Source of the DNA: Neobacillus notoginsengisoli | Lineage (GTDB): Bacteria; Bacillota; Bacilli; Bacillales; Cytobacillaceae | Assembly: GCF_003515685.1 (NCBI RefSeq) | Contig: NZ_QWEG01000007.1 | Coordinates: 124,001 to 188,000 of the forward strand | DNA: 64,000 bases | Reading direction: 5' to 3' | Shown here: in pieces, positions 47,421-57,404 of the stretch | How positions within the stretch are numbered: the stretch's first letter is position 1 | How the letters are laid out: each line of letters begins with the position of its first letter | Program-made: the position numbers and the translations under genes | Notes under the pieces: generated by a model | What the model was told of the DNA's origin: nothing | Seen by the model: only the letters and a program-made list of their open reading frames with translations | Databases searched by the model: none

Positions 47421-47464
47421 AATCAGGGGCTCTTTTTTTATTTTATTTTCGTGAAATACTAAAT

Positions 47465-47478
47465 AAAAGCGCTTGCAT
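47465..47478. promoter_or_regulatory. CcpA cre-like site of the gnt operon
   Basis: TAAAAGCGCTTGCA is two mismatches from TGWAANCGNTNWCA and overlaps the -35 region, fitting glucose repression. Confidence 0.6.
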
Positions 47479-47516
47479 AAATGAAAAGTTCAGTTATAAT
47501 ACTTGTATACAAGTAT
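47473..47516 (+). promoter_or_regulatory. gnt promoter and GntR operator
   Basis: TTGCAT (47473-47478), 16-base spacer, TATAAT (47495-47500), directly followed by the palindrome ATACTTGTATACAAGTAT (47499-47516), the B. subtilis GntR operator sequence. Gluconate is the expected inducer. Confidence 0.92.
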
Positions 47517-47542
47517 ACTTACACTTTAAAGAAGGTGAATAT

Positions 47543-48274
47543 ATGGCTGAATCAACGGAATTTTTATATCCCGAAAAGTGGCTATCGAGAGCCTCAGCAG
47601 GAGACCGCGTAGCCTGTGAGCTCAGAATGAGGATTATTTCCGGCATTCTTGAAAGCGGTACCGTTCTTTCGGAAAATAAATTAGCCGCGGATTTTAATGT
47701 GAGCCGTTCCCCCATTCGTGAAGCATTAAAAATTTTGGCCTCTGAAAATATTATTCGTTTGGAAAGAATGGGTGCCGTTGTTGTTGGTTTAGGGGAAAAA
47801 GAATATTCAGAAATTTATGATGTACGGATCCTTATCGAATCGTTTGTATTTGAACGGCTTGTAAGAATGGATACGGAAGAATTGGTCATGGAACTTAGTA
47901 AAATCGTGGAAATGATGAAAGTCGCTATAAAATACCGGGATGCGGATGAGTTTTCCTATCAAGATGTTTTATTCCACGAAACAATTATTCGCTCCATCAA
48001 TCATTCCTACATCCGGATGATTTGGGATAATTTAAAACCGGTAATGGAAAGTTTGATTCTTCTATCTATGCGCAATCGTTTTAAAGAAAACGCTGAAGAC
48101 TTTACACGGGTCATCAACAATCATCAACTTTATATTGATGCGATCAAATTAAAAGACCGAGACCTTATGATTCAGTCATTCCATCAAAACTTTGATGATG
48201 TGCAAGAGAAAGTGGAAGACTTATATATGGCGCAACAGATGCTTTCCAAAGGAGTCGAACAACAAAATGACTAA
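47543..48274 (+). CDS. gntR: Gluconate operon repressor GntR
   Basis: 243 residues. Winged HTH (SENKLAADFNVSRSPIREAL) and FCD-type C-terminal effector domain. Binds the operator just upstream and is released by gluconate. First gene of gntRKPZ, SD AAGAAGGTG. Confidence 0.95.
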   Translation: MAESTEFLYPEKWLSRASAGDRVACELRMRIISGILESGTVLSENKLAADFNVSRSPIREALKILASENIIRLERMGAVVVGLGEKEYSEIYDVRILIESFVFERLVRMDTEELVMELSKIVEMMKVAIKYRDADEFSYQDVLFHETIIRSINHSYIRMIWDNLKPVMESLILLSMRNRFKENAEDFTRVINNHQLYIDAIKLKDRDLMIQSFHQNFDDVQEKVEDLYMAQQMLSKGVEQQND

Positions 48275-49811
48275 CTATATGTTAGGAGTAGACATCGGTA
48301 CTACTAGTACAAAAGCTGTTTTGTTCACAGAAACAGGAGATGTCATTCAGCAAGAAAATATAGGATATCCCCTTTATACACCGGATATCTCAACAGCAGA
48401 ACAAAACCCGGAAGAAATTTTCCAAGCTGTTTTGGAAGCCATTTTAAAAATAACGAAACGGCATTCTGATAAGAAACTATCATTTATTTCATTTAGCAGT
48501 GCAATGCATAGTGTAATTGCGATGGATGAACACCACCAGCCGCTGACCCCTTGTATCACTTGGGCGGACAATCGAAGTGAAGCATGGACCAAAAAAATTA
48601 AAGATGAATTAAATGGACATGAAGTATACAAACGAACCGGAACGCCTATCCACCCAATGTCACCACTTTCCAAAATCACTTGGATTGTGAATGAACACCC
48701 GGAGATTGCAGCCAGAACTAAAAAGTACATTGGGATTAAGGAATATATTTTTAAAAAGTTTTTTCATCAATATGTGGTCGACCATTCCCTCGCTTCAAGC
48801 ATGGGGATGATGAACCTAAAAAAATTGGATTGGGATGAAGAAGCTCTATCCATCGCTGGCATCACGCCTGGCCAACTATCTGAACTCGTCCCTACTACCA
48901 AAGTTTTTACCAACTGTGACCCTGATTTGGCAAAACAGATTGGCATTGATCCGCAAACCCCTTTTGTCATTGGGGCAAGTGATGGCGTCCTGTCGAATCT
49001 TGGTGTAAACGCTATCCGAAAGGGCGAAATTGCCGTCACGATTGGGACGAGTGGTGCGATTCGAACCATTATTGACAAACCGCAAACAGATGAAAAAGGA
49101 AGAATATTTTGTTATGCGTTGACCGAAAATCATTGGGTGATTGGCGGCCCTGTTAACAATGGCGGCATAGTCCTTCGCTGGATCCGCGATGAGCTTGCCT
49201 CTTCAGAGGTAGAAACAGCAAAAAGACTAGGCATTGATCCATATGAAGTATTAACCAAAATAGCTGAACGTGTACGGCCAGGCGCTGATGGTTTGTTATT
49301 CCATCCTTACCTCGCCGGCGAACGGGCGCCGTTATGGAATCCAGATGTACGCGGCTCATTTTTTGGCTTAACGTTGTCACATAAAAAAGAACATATGATT
49401 CGCGCAGCTTTAGAAGGAGTTATTTACAATTTATACACTGTGTTTTTAGCCTTAACCGAATGCATGGATGGCCCCGTAACCCGAATCCAAGCAACCGGAG
49501 GTTTCGCAAGGTCTGATGTTTGGCGGCAAATGATGTCGGATATTTTCGAATCGGAAGTCGTGGTTCCTGAAAGCTATGAGAGTTCGTGCTTGGGTGCGTG
49601 TATTTTAGGATTGTATGCGCTTGGGAAAATTGATTCCTTTGAGATCGTTTCTGAAATGATCGGCAGTACTCACCTGCACACGCCCAATGATGAAGCAGTA
49701 AAAGAATACAGGAAATTGCTTCCAATATTTATTAATCTATCAAGAGTGCTAAAAAGTGAGTATACGGAGATTGCAAAGTACCAAAGAGGTTTACTAAATA
49801 CGACCAATTAA
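48267..49811 (+). CDS. gntK: Gluconokinase
   Basis: 514 residues from ATG 48267, overlapping gntR by eight bases. FGGY kinase: MLGVDIGTTSTKAVLF phosphate-binding motif, ITWADNRSE, catalytic Asp region GASDGVLSNLG, IQATGGFARSDVW ATP site. Phosphorylates gluconate to 6-phosphogluconate. Confidence 0.96.
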   Translation: MTNYMLGVDIGTTSTKAVLFTETGDVIQQENIGYPLYTPDISTAEQNPEEIFQAVLEAILKITKRHSDKKLSFISFSSAMHSVIAMDEHHQPLTPCITWADNRSEAWTKKIKDELNGHEVYKRTGTPIHPMSPLSKITWIVNEHPEIAARTKKYIGIKEYIFKKFFHQYVVDHSLASSMGMMNLKKLDWDEEALSIAGITPGQLSELVPTTKVFTNCDPDLAKQIGIDPQTPFVIGASDGVLSNLGVNAIRKGEIAVTIGTSGAIRTIIDKPQTDEKGRIFCYALTENHWVIGGPVNNGGIVLRWIRDELASSEVETAKRLGIDPYEVLTKIAERVRPGADGLLFHPYLAGERAPLWNPDVRGSFFGLTLSHKKEHMIRAALEGVIYNLYTVFLALTECMDGPVTRIQATGGFARSDVWRQMMSDIFESEVVVPESYESSCLGACILGLYALGKIDSFEIVSEMIGSTHLHTPNDEAVKEYRKLLPIFINLSRVLKSEYTEIAKYQRGLLNTTN

Positions 49812-49826
49812 GCAGGGGGAATTAAA

Positions 49827-51173
49827 ATGCCATTAGTTATTGTCGCAATAGGAATTGTCGCATTATTACTCTTAATCATGGGCTTAAAGTTAAACACATT
49901 TATTTCATTAATCATTGTATCGTTTGGGGTTGCTTTGGCACTTGGCATGCCGCTAGACGAAGTTGTTAAAACGATTGAGGCCGGATTAGGCGGAACCCTT
50001 GGCCATATCGCATTGATCTTTGGACTTGGCGCGATGCTTGGTAAGTTAATCGCTGATTCTGGCGGTGCCCAGCGAATTGCCATGACCCTTGTGAATAAAT
50101 TCGGTACGAAAAATACTCAGTGGGCTGTATTAGTTGCTTCATTCGTTATCGGTATTGCGTTATTTTTTGAAGTCGGACTAGTATTATTGATTCCAATTGT
50201 GTTTGCAATCTCAAGAGAATTAAAGGTTTCTATTTTGTCTCTAGGGATTTCAATGACAGCAGCTTTATCGGTTACACACGGTTTCTTGCCGCCGCATCCG
50301 GGGCCAACTACGATTGCCGGGGAATTTGGGGCAGACATTGGTGAAGTGTTACTTTATGGATTTATCATTGCTATACCTACAGTCATTTTGGCTGGACCTG
50401 TATTTACGAAAATTGCTAGAAAACTTGTTCCTGATTCATTTACAAAAATGGGCAACATTGCTTCATTAGGTGAACAAAAAACATTTAAACTTGAAGATAC
50501 ACCTGGGTTTGGCATCAGTGTATTCACTGCTTTACTCCCTGTTATCTTAATGTCCATTGCGACCATTATTACTTTAATGCAAAAAACAATGGGCTTTGAG
50601 GGAAATGCCTTACTAGACGCAATCCATTTTATCGGTGAAGCTGGTACCGCTATGCTGCTCTCCCTACTATTCGCTGTTTATTCAATGGGGATCGCAAGGA
50701 AGATTCCAATGAAGAATGTCATGGAATCTTGCACACAAGCCATTTTGCACATTGGTATGATGCTGTTAATTATCGGCGGCGGCGGAGCCTTCAAACAAGT
50801 ATTAATCAACGGCGGTGTTGGTGACTATGTCGCTGAATTATTCAAAGGAACTGCATTGTCTCCAATTTTACTTGCCTGGATCATCGCTGCTATCTTACGT
50901 ATTGCGCTAGGTTCTGCAACTGTTGCAGCCTTAACTACAGCTGGTTTGGTCATTCCAATGTTAGGCCAATCAGACGTAAACCTTGCGCTAGTCGTACTAG
51001 CAACAGGAGCGGGAAGTTTAATTGCTTCACATGTTAACGACGCTGGTTTCTGGATGTTTAAAGAATACTTCGGTTTAAGTATGAAAGAAACTTTTGCAAC
51101 CTGGACGTTACTGGAAACGGTTATTTCAGTAGCTGGATTAGGATTTGTATTATTACTAAGTTTATTTGTATAA
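49827..51173 (+). CDS. gntP: Gluconate permease
   Basis: 448 residues, ~12 helices, GntP family (LGAMLGKLIADSGGAQRIA, FLPPHPGPTTIAGEFGADIG, SHVNDAGFWMFKEYFGLSM). Proton-coupled gluconate uptake. GGGGGA SD, 15 bases after gntK. Confidence 0.96.
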   Translation: MPLVIVAIGIVALLLLIMGLKLNTFISLIIVSFGVALALGMPLDEVVKTIEAGLGGTLGHIALIFGLGAMLGKLIADSGGAQRIAMTLVNKFGTKNTQWAVLVASFVIGIALFFEVGLVLLIPIVFAISRELKVSILSLGISMTAALSVTHGFLPPHPGPTTIAGEFGADIGEVLLYGFIIAIPTVILAGPVFTKIARKLVPDSFTKMGNIASLGEQKTFKLEDTPGFGISVFTALLPVILMSIATIITLMQKTMGFEGNALLDAIHFIGEAGTAMLLSLLFAVYSMGIARKIPMKNVMESCTQAILHIGMMLLIIGGGGAFKQVLINGGVGDYVAELFKGTALSPILLAWIIAAILRIALGSATVAALTTAGLVIPMLGQSDVNLALVVLATGAGSLIASHVNDAGFWMFKEYFGLSMKETFATWTLLETVISVAGLGFVLLLSLFV

Positions 51174-51183
51174 GCATTTCAGG

Positions 51184-51223
51184 CAGTAAATCCCCTATCT
51201 TTTTTAAGTGTGGGGTTTTACTG
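51184..51223 (+). terminator. Intra-operon hairpin gntP-gntZ
   Basis: CAGTAAA-T-CCCC with GGGG-T-TTTACTG, 11 pairs, 16-base loop, no T-run. Probably partial attenuation or RNA processing. Confidence 0.6.
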
Positions 51224-51254
51224 TCTATTAATCTAATAGTAGGAGCAGGATAAC

Positions 51255-52658
51255 ATGTTAAATACAATAGGTGTCATTGGTTTAGGAGTAATGGGCAGCA
51301 ACATCGCTTTAAATATGGCTAGTAAAGGTGAACAAGTTGCAGTTTACAATTATACAAGAGATTTAACCGACGAGCTTGTTGGGAAATTGAATGGAGAATC
51401 AATCCAACCATACTTTACAGTTCAAGATTTTGTTCAGTCCCTCGAAACGCCAAGAAAGGTTTTTTTAATGGTGACCGCAGGTAAACCGATTGACTCCGTA
51501 ATCGAAGCGTTAATCCCTCATCTTGAAGCAGGCGATATCATCATGGACGGCGGTAACTCCCATTACGAAGATACGGAGCGCAGATATGATGAGTTGAAGG
51601 AAAAAGGAATCGGTTATTTAGGAATCGGGATTTCTGGCGGTGAGATCGGGGCATTACAAGGACCCTCCATTATGCCTGGCGGAGATAAAGACATCTATGA
51701 AAAAGCAGCTCCGATTTTTACAAAAATCGCGGCCCAAGTGAATGGAAACCCTTGCTGCACGTATATCGGCCCAAAAGGAGCCGGTCATTTTGTAAAAATG
51801 GTCCATAACGGGATCGAGTATGCAGATATGCAATTAATCGCGGAAGCCTATACGTTTTTAAGAGAAAGACTACACCTATCGGTTGATGAAATTGCCTCTA
51901 TCTTTGAAACGTGGAATCAAGGTGAACTGAAAAGTTATTTGATCGAAATTACCGCAGAAATTTTGCGCAAAGAAGATGAATTGACAGGTTTGCCGCTAAT
52001 CGATGTCATCTTGGATAAGGCCGGCCAAAAAGGCACAGGTAAATGGACAAGCATCCAAGCGATTGATAACGGCATACCAGCATCCATTATTACCGAGTCG
52101 CTATTTGCCCGTTACATATCGGCTTTAAAAGAGGAACGGGTTCATGCGGAGGGGATTTTAACAGGACCGGCTAATTCTCAGAACCATTTAGATAAAAATG
52201 AGTGGATAGACTACATCAGACAAGCATTATATATGGGAAAAGTGTGCGCCTACGCCCAAGGATTTACTCAATTTAAAATGACTTCCGAACTTTACGGATG
52301 GAATTTGCCTCTAAAGGACATTGCGCTTATTTTCCGCGGAGGTTGTATCATTCGCGCAGATTTTTTAAATGTCATAAGCGAAGCCTATCAAGAACAGGCA
52401 GATCTTGCGAATTTATTAATTTCGCCATACTTTGCAGAAAGAGTGCAAGACTATCAAATGGGGCTGCGTAAAGTTGTCTGCGAAGGAATCAATGCTGGTA
52501 TTTCATTCCCTTGTTTAAGTGCTTCCCTTAGCTATTACGATAGTTATCGAACAGGTATCTCGAATGCGAATCTTTTGCAAGCACAACGTGATTATTTTGG
52601 CGCCCATACGTATGAACGACGTGATTTGGCAGGAGTTTTTCATACCAACTGGCAATGA
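51255..52658 (+). CDS. gntZ: 6-phosphogluconate dehydrogenase, decarboxylating
   Basis: 467 residues. NADP-binding GLGVMGSNIALNMAS, DGGNSHYEDTERR, GISGGEIGALQGPSIMPGG, catalytic Lys/Asn in GAGHFVKMVHNGIEY. Converts 6-phosphogluconate to ribulose-5-phosphate and CO2, completing the gluconate pathway. SD AGGAG. Confidence 0.95.
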   Translation: MLNTIGVIGLGVMGSNIALNMASKGEQVAVYNYTRDLTDELVGKLNGESIQPYFTVQDFVQSLETPRKVFLMVTAGKPIDSVIEALIPHLEAGDIIMDGGNSHYEDTERRYDELKEKGIGYLGIGISGGEIGALQGPSIMPGGDKDIYEKAAPIFTKIAAQVNGNPCCTYIGPKGAGHFVKMVHNGIEYADMQLIAEAYTFLRERLHLSVDEIASIFETWNQGELKSYLIEITAEILRKEDELTGLPLIDVILDKAGQKGTGKWTSIQAIDNGIPASIITESLFARYISALKEERVHAEGILTGPANSQNHLDKNEWIDYIRQALYMGKVCAYAQGFTQFKMTSELYGWNLPLKDIALIFRGGCIIRADFLNVISEAYQEQADLANLLISPYFAERVQDYQMGLRKVVCEGINAGISFPCLSASLSYYDSYRTGISNANLLQAQRDYFGAHTYERRDLAGVFHTNWQ

Positions 52659-52769
52659 TGACTATTTTACTAAGGAAAACGGGTTGAGTTTGGACAAAAA
52701 ATAGCCCGGTTCAAATATATCGGAAGATTTTACAACTATATAAAATCAATTTAATTTTCGTACATTGCC

Positions 52770-53015
52770 GTTGATTTGCGCTTCACAAAGGAAAGCTTCA
52801 GAGAATAATCATCGCAGGGACAGGCGGTTTTTGCCTGTCACGAGGCACTTCGCTTTCCGCGGGGCGTCAGTGGAGCCTCCTCGGCGCTTTAGCGCCTGTG
52901 GGGTCTCCACCTTGCCGCTACGTCCCGCAGGACAAATAGCTTCCTCGAATGGGCTTTGCACGAAGGAAATGCGTAGCATTTTCGAGGAGTCTTCGTGCCT
53001 TCCGCTCCAATCAAC
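52770..53015. repeat. Long palindromic intergenic repeat, copy 1 (expanded)
   Basis: Ends are an imperfect inverted repeat, GTTGATTTGCGC at 52770 and CGCTCCAATCAAC ending 53015. The core from 52853 (CTTTCCGCGGGGCGTCAGTG, GGCGC-tttA-GCGCC, GGGGTCTCCACCTTGCCGCT) is nearly identical to the copy at 59.13 kb. This copy carries ~115 extra bases, including GGACAGGC...GCCTGTC and GCACGAAG...CTTCGTGC hairpins. Widespread Bacillaceae type of element; no coding. It fills the 52.7-53.2 kb gap. Confidence 0.85.
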
Positions 53016-53263
53016 TGATGTTATATTCTTTAATTTAGCCTATATATATCAATAAATTTTTGAGTATATCAGAAAATTTCATTGGGATATCAATAAATTT
53101 TTCGTTTTATCCGAGTCTGTCAAATTTCCGTCACAATTCCCCTTCCCTTCAGGAACGGAAATGAACCGGCAAGCGCCAACACATACAGAAAAAGACACCA
53201 AAGGAAGAGGTACTCACTCCTCTTCCTTCCTTTACTTATTTCAACCGCAATCCAACTAACCTG

Positions 53264-54451
53264 TTATTCCCAGCCATAGTACCCGCAAACGACATATCCG
53301 ACTGCTTTTGCTGCGACAATAAGCGCATCTTCATCAATATCGAATTTCGGATGGTGATTGAAGTAAGGTTTTTCGACACCTTTTGGAATTGCGCCAATGT
53401 AAAAGAAGCAGCCAGGGATTTTTTCTAAATAGTAGGCAAAGTCTTCAGATGGTGACATCATTGGGTATTCCATCACCTGCTTAATATCCGGGTCATTCGC
53501 CGCTTCAAGACTTGCCTTCACTTGTTCGGTAACCTGTGGGTCATTATATAATGGCGGATAATCAGAGGTATAAGTTAACTCACATTTCACATCAAATTTG
53601 ACTTCGACCCCACTGACAATACGGCGGACTTCTCTTTCAATGATCTCTTTTGTTTCCCCATTCATATAACGAATGTCACCCTCAAGTTCGACCCGATCTT
53701 TAATGACATTAAATGTGCCTTTCCCGTCAAAAGAACCGATTGTGATTACGCCCATATCAAACGGATTGATTCTGCGGCTAATCACTGTTTGAATTGCGGT
53801 GACAAAATAGGAACCGGCGACAATTGCGTCATTTGCCATATGCGGGGATGAACCATGGCCGCCTACGCCTTGGATTCCTAATTTAAAATACGACCTGCCG
53901 GCCATCGAGAAACCGCTGTGGTAACCTATAACACCGGGTGGATGCATTGGAAGTAGATGAATCCCAAAAATATTGTCTACATCGTCCAAGATTCCGGATT
54001 CTACAATGCTCTTTGCTCCTCCTGGCGGTTCTTCTTCGGCGTGCTGGTGGATAATTTTAATCGTGCCAGGCAATTCGTCTTTTAATTGAATCAGGCAATC
54101 AGCAAGGACTAATAAATATGCGGTATGCCCATCATGGCCGCATGCATGCATAATGCCTTCATTTTTCGATTTAAAGGGAAGCCCCGTTTCTTCAACGATT
54201 GGTAGAGCGTCAAAATCAGCCCGGAGGCCAATTGTTTTTCCTTGTTTTCCTCCCTTAATCGTCACGATGATTCCATAGCCATTCCCAACATTTGATTGGA
54301 CTTCTACGTCTTTTCCTTTATAGAAATCCAAAATATATTGGGCTGTTTTTTCTTCTTTAAAAGATAATTCGGGGTTTTCATGTAAATGGCGGCGAATCTG
54401 AATCATTTCCTCTTTACGGGCTTCCAGCATCTCCATTAGTCGCTTTTTCAT
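53264..54451 (-). CDS. M20 family amidohydrolase (N-acyl amino acid type), tandem copy 2
   Basis: 395 residues from ATG 54451 (SD GGAAGGG). M20D motifs: IRRHLHENPELSF, MHACGHDGHTAYLL, HQHAEEEPPGGAKS, EYPMMSPSEDFAYYLE, HHPKFDIDEDAL, giving the two-metal site. Family members release amino acids or other amines from N-acyl conjugates. Nearly the same length and motif spacing as the gene 32 bases upstream, clearly a tandem duplicate. Follows an MFS transporter, the likely uptake route. Confidence 0.92.
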   Translation of the reverse strand: MKKRLMEMLEARKEEMIQIRRHLHENPELSFKEEKTAQYILDFYKGKDVEVQSNVGNGYGIIVTIKGGKQGKTIGLRADFDALPIVEETGLPFKSKNEGIMHACGHDGHTAYLLVLADCLIQLKDELPGTIKIIHQHAEEEPPGGAKSIVESGILDDVDNIFGIHLLPMHPPGVIGYHSGFSMAGRSYFKLGIQGVGGHGSSPHMANDAIVAGSYFVTAIQTVISRRINPFDMGVITIGSFDGKGTFNVIKDRVELEGDIRYMNGETKEIIEREVRRIVSGVEVKFDVKCELTYTSDYPPLYNDPQVTEQVKASLEAANDPDIKQVMEYPMMSPSEDFAYYLEKIPGCFFYIGAIPKGVEKPYFNHHPKFDIDEDALIVAAKAVGYVVCGYYGWE

Positions 54452-54483
54452 GATTATTCCCTTCCTTTTTCCATGCTCCGGCT

Positions 54484-55671
54484 CTACTCTAGCCCATAAT
54501 AGCTGCAAACGACTTGTCCAACCGCTTTCGCGGCGACAATCAGGCAATCCTCATCAACATCAAATTTCGGATGATGATTGAAATAGGCGTTCTCAACCCC
54601 TTTTGGTTTACAGCCAATATAAAAGAAGCAGCCCGGTATTTTTTCTAAATAGTAAGCAAAATCCTCAGAACCGGAGAGCATTGGGTATTCGCCAACTTCC
54701 TTAATATCTGGGTCATTCATGTTTTCCAGCGCGGCAACGACATCTGCGGTCACTTTCGGATCATTGTATAGCGGCGGATAATCGAACGTATAATCAAGCG
54801 TACATTTAACGTCAAATTCGACTTCAATCCCTTTGACGATCCGCTCTACTTCTTTGGCGATTAACTTTTGATTTTCAACGGTCATATAACGCACATCACC
54901 TTCAAGCTCCACGCTGTCTTTAATTACATTGAAGGTTCCTTTGCCGTCGAATGAGCCGATGGTTACGACGCCGTGATCAAACGGATTGAGCCGGCGGCTG
55001 ATGACTGTTTGAACAGCCGTAACAAAATAGGCGGAAGCGACAATTGCATCATTGGCCATGTGCGGGGAAGAACCATGGCCGCCAACACCTTGTATGACCA
55101 ATTTAAAAAAGGATCTTCCGGCAAGTGAATAACCACTATGGTAGCCGACATATCCCGCAGGATGGGTAGGGAAAATGTGAATGCCATAAATATTTTCTAC
55201 ATCGTCCAGCACCCCCGATTCGACAATGCTTTTTGCACCTCCGGGAGGTGTCTCCTCTGCGTGCTGGTGAATAATTTTAATCGTACCAGGAAGTGAGTCC
55301 TTTAATTGAATCAGACAATCGGCAAGGATGAGTAAGTAGGCGGTATGGGCATCATGTCCGCATGCATGCATGACGCCTTCATTTTTTGATTTAAATGGGA
55401 CATCTGTTTCTTCCACAATCGGAAGGGCATCAAAATCGGCGCGAAGAGCGATCGTTTTTCCCGCCTTGCCTCCTTTAATGGTCACAATGATTCCATATCC
55501 GTTCCCTACATTTCTTTGTACCTCAACATCCTTCCCCTCGTAAAAATCTACAATATATTGGGCTGTTTTTTCTTCTTTAAAGGACAGTTCAGGATGTTCA
55601 TGCAAATAGCGGCGAATTTCAATCATTTCATCTTTCCGTGCTTCCAACATTTCCATTAATTCTTTTCTCAT
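54484..55671 (-). CDS. M20 family amidohydrolase (N-acyl amino acid type), tandem copy 1
   Basis: 395 residues from ATG 55671 (SD AAGGAG). Same motif set as its duplicate: MHACGHDAHTAYLL, HQHAEETPPGGAKS, EYPMLSGSEDFAYYLE, HHPKFDVDEDCL. Differences concentrate in the lid/dimerisation domain (residues ~180-290), which may give the two enzymes different substrates. Confidence 0.92.
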   Translation of the reverse strand: MRKELMEMLEARKDEMIEIRRYLHEHPELSFKEEKTAQYIVDFYEGKDVEVQRNVGNGYGIIVTIKGGKAGKTIALRADFDALPIVEETDVPFKSKNEGVMHACGHDAHTAYLLILADCLIQLKDSLPGTIKIIHQHAEETPPGGAKSIVESGVLDDVENIYGIHIFPTHPAGYVGYHSGYSLAGRSFFKLVIQGVGGHGSSPHMANDAIVASAYFVTAVQTVISRRLNPFDHGVVTIGSFDGKGTFNVIKDSVELEGDVRYMTVENQKLIAKEVERIVKGIEVEFDVKCTLDYTFDYPPLYNDPKVTADVVAALENMNDPDIKEVGEYPMLSGSEDFAYYLEKIPGCFFYIGCKPKGVENAYFNHHPKFDVDEDCLIVAAKAVGQVVCSYYGLE

Positions 55672-55699
55672 GTCCTTGGTCTCCTTCCATTTAGTAGAA

Positions 55700-55729
55700 C
55701 TTGCAGCGCCACAATTCGTGGCGCGCAAG
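55700..55729 (-). terminator. Intra-operon hairpin between MFS and amidohydrolase genes
   Basis: CTTGC-A-GCGCCAC-AATTC-GTGGCGC-GCAAG: 12 pairs with a single bulge, no T-run. Likely RNA processing or differential expression. Confidence 0.6.
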
Positions 55730-55736
55730 CTTAAAA

Positions 55737-57164
55737 TTATTCCGTTACAGGGGTCGGCTGCCCTGTCGGCCGGACTGATTTTTCACCTTTTTTTCCACCT
55801 TTTTTACCTGGAATAAAAGCTAGGATGGAAAGTAATGAAAGAACCGCAAAGACAACATTTGTTATAATTCCCGCTGCTGCCGCCGATTCCAAGCTTGCAA
55901 CTGAATTAACCCCACTATATACAGCTGTTGAAATGGCCACACCGAATGATCCGCCAAGGGAACTTGCCATTTTATATAACCCGGAAGCTTCTCCTATCTT
56001 ATTACCCGGTGCACTCGAAACCGCGGTATCTGTTGATGGGGTTGCGTAAATTCCAAGCCCGATCCCGAAAGTAGCAAATCCGATGAAAACGACAACTGTA
56101 TACACAAATCCTGGCAGGAACGTTAATCCCATGACTGCTACACCAATAGCCGTTAAAATTGAACCCCAAACCATCGGTGCTTTTGCGCCGGCTCTTTGCA
56201 ATATTTTTTCACCTACGCGAATCATCGCGAGTACTGCCACTAGATAGCCTAGTGATAACATCCCTGCTTGGAATGAGGTAAATCCGCGTCCAACTTGAAT
56301 ATACGTATTCGCAATCACAAGCGTTCCCGCAACGGCATTTAATAAGAAGTTAGAAATCGTCGCGCCTGAATATGGTTTATTTTTGAACAAAGAAAAATCA
56401 ATTAAAGCATGTTCTTTCTTTTTCTCCACGCTTATGAAAATAATTAAGCCAATGATAAAGACTGCTACAAGGCCTAAGGTTAATGGGCTTGTCCAGCCGA
56501 AATCTTTTCCGCGCGTGATGACAAGGTTTAAGGCAAGCATCGTGACGATAAAAATCGCCAGTCCACCAAAGTCAAAGTTGAATTTACCTGACTCTTCTCC
56601 TTTACTTTCCGGAGTATCTTTAATCAGCCACATGGCGAGCAGGGCAAAAACAATTGAAAAGATGAAAATCCATCTCCACCCCAAATAAGTAGCGATAGCA
56701 CCGCCAGCAAAAGAACAAACTCCTGATCCCCCCCAAGATCCGATGGACCAGTAACTCAATGCGCGCTGACGCTCAGCTCCTTCGAAATACTCTTTCATTA
56801 ACGCAATTGTGGCAGGCATAATACATGCACCTGAGAGTCCTTGAATGACACGTCCAATAATTAAAAGAGCTGCTCCGTTTGCAAGAATTAAACAAAGCGA
56901 CCCAATGATGCTGAAAATTAATCCTAAATAGGTTAGTTTCTTTCGACCAACCTTATCAGCAATTCCGCCGGCAGCCACGATAAACATCCCAGAGAATAAT
57001 GCAGTCAAACTAATGCCGACATTCACCATCCCAAATGATATACCTAAATCCTTTTGAACCGCTGGAACGACGTTAACCATTGACTGGGCAAACAGCCAAA
57101 ACGTAATAACCCCAAACACTATTCCAATGATCAATTTATTGGTCCCTTTATAACTAGCTTCCAT
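55737..57164 (-). CDS. MFS transporter, DHA2-like (14 helices)
   Basis: 475 residues. FSGMFIVAAGGIADKVGRKKL (loop 2-3 motif), GRVIQGLSGACIMPATIAL (motif C-like), about 14 helices. First gene of an operon with two M20 enzymes, so it probably carries their substrate or product rather than a drug; this is inference. AAAGGAGG SD. Confidence 0.88.
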   Translation of the reverse strand: MEASYKGTNKLIIGIVFGVITFWLFAQSMVNVVPAVQKDLGISFGMVNVGISLTALFSGMFIVAAGGIADKVGRKKLTYLGLIFSIIGSLCLILANGAALLIIGRVIQGLSGACIMPATIALMKEYFEGAERQRALSYWSIGSWGGSGVCSFAGGAIATYLGWRWIFIFSIVFALLAMWLIKDTPESKGEESGKFNFDFGGLAIFIVTMLALNLVITRGKDFGWTSPLTLGLVAVFIIGLIIFISVEKKKEHALIDFSLFKNKPYSGATISNFLLNAVAGTLVIANTYIQVGRGFTSFQAGMLSLGYLVAVLAMIRVGEKILQRAGAKAPMVWGSILTAIGVAVMGLTFLPGFVYTVVVFIGFATFGIGLGIYATPSTDTAVSSAPGNKIGEASGLYKMASSLGGSFGVAISTAVYSGVNSVASLESAAAAGIITNVVFAVLSLLSILAFIPGKKGGKKGEKSVRPTGQPTPVTE

Positions 57165-57270
57165 GATGAACCTCCTTTTATAGCATCCCTTTATTTATTT
57201 TTAAAAATAATGAATCCTAGTGAGTAATATTTGAATTTATGATTGCCTCTATTCATGAAAATAAAAAAGG

Positions 57271-57332
57271 GTGCCTGCCATTCCCGAATCATATCAATGA
57301 ATACATGACATGATCCGGGTAATGACAGGCAC
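57271..57332. repeat. GTGCCTGNCAT hairpin upstream of the EamA gene
   Basis: GTGCCTGCCATTCCCGAATCAT (5' part GTGCCTGCCATT) pairs with the complementary ...GGGTAATGACAGGCAC. A hairpin of the same end sequence lies downstream of the gene (58338-58400). Confidence 0.75.
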
Positions 57333-57404
57333 AAACTTAAGCTGAAGCTGCTTATTTATGATATAATAGTTTGGTTATGTATCTGCATCATGGAGGTATC
57401 ACAA

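Noticed and set aside
52765-53055. A 96-codon frame across the palindromic repeat
   Set aside because: It follows the repeat, not a protein; no SD and composition is that of the element.
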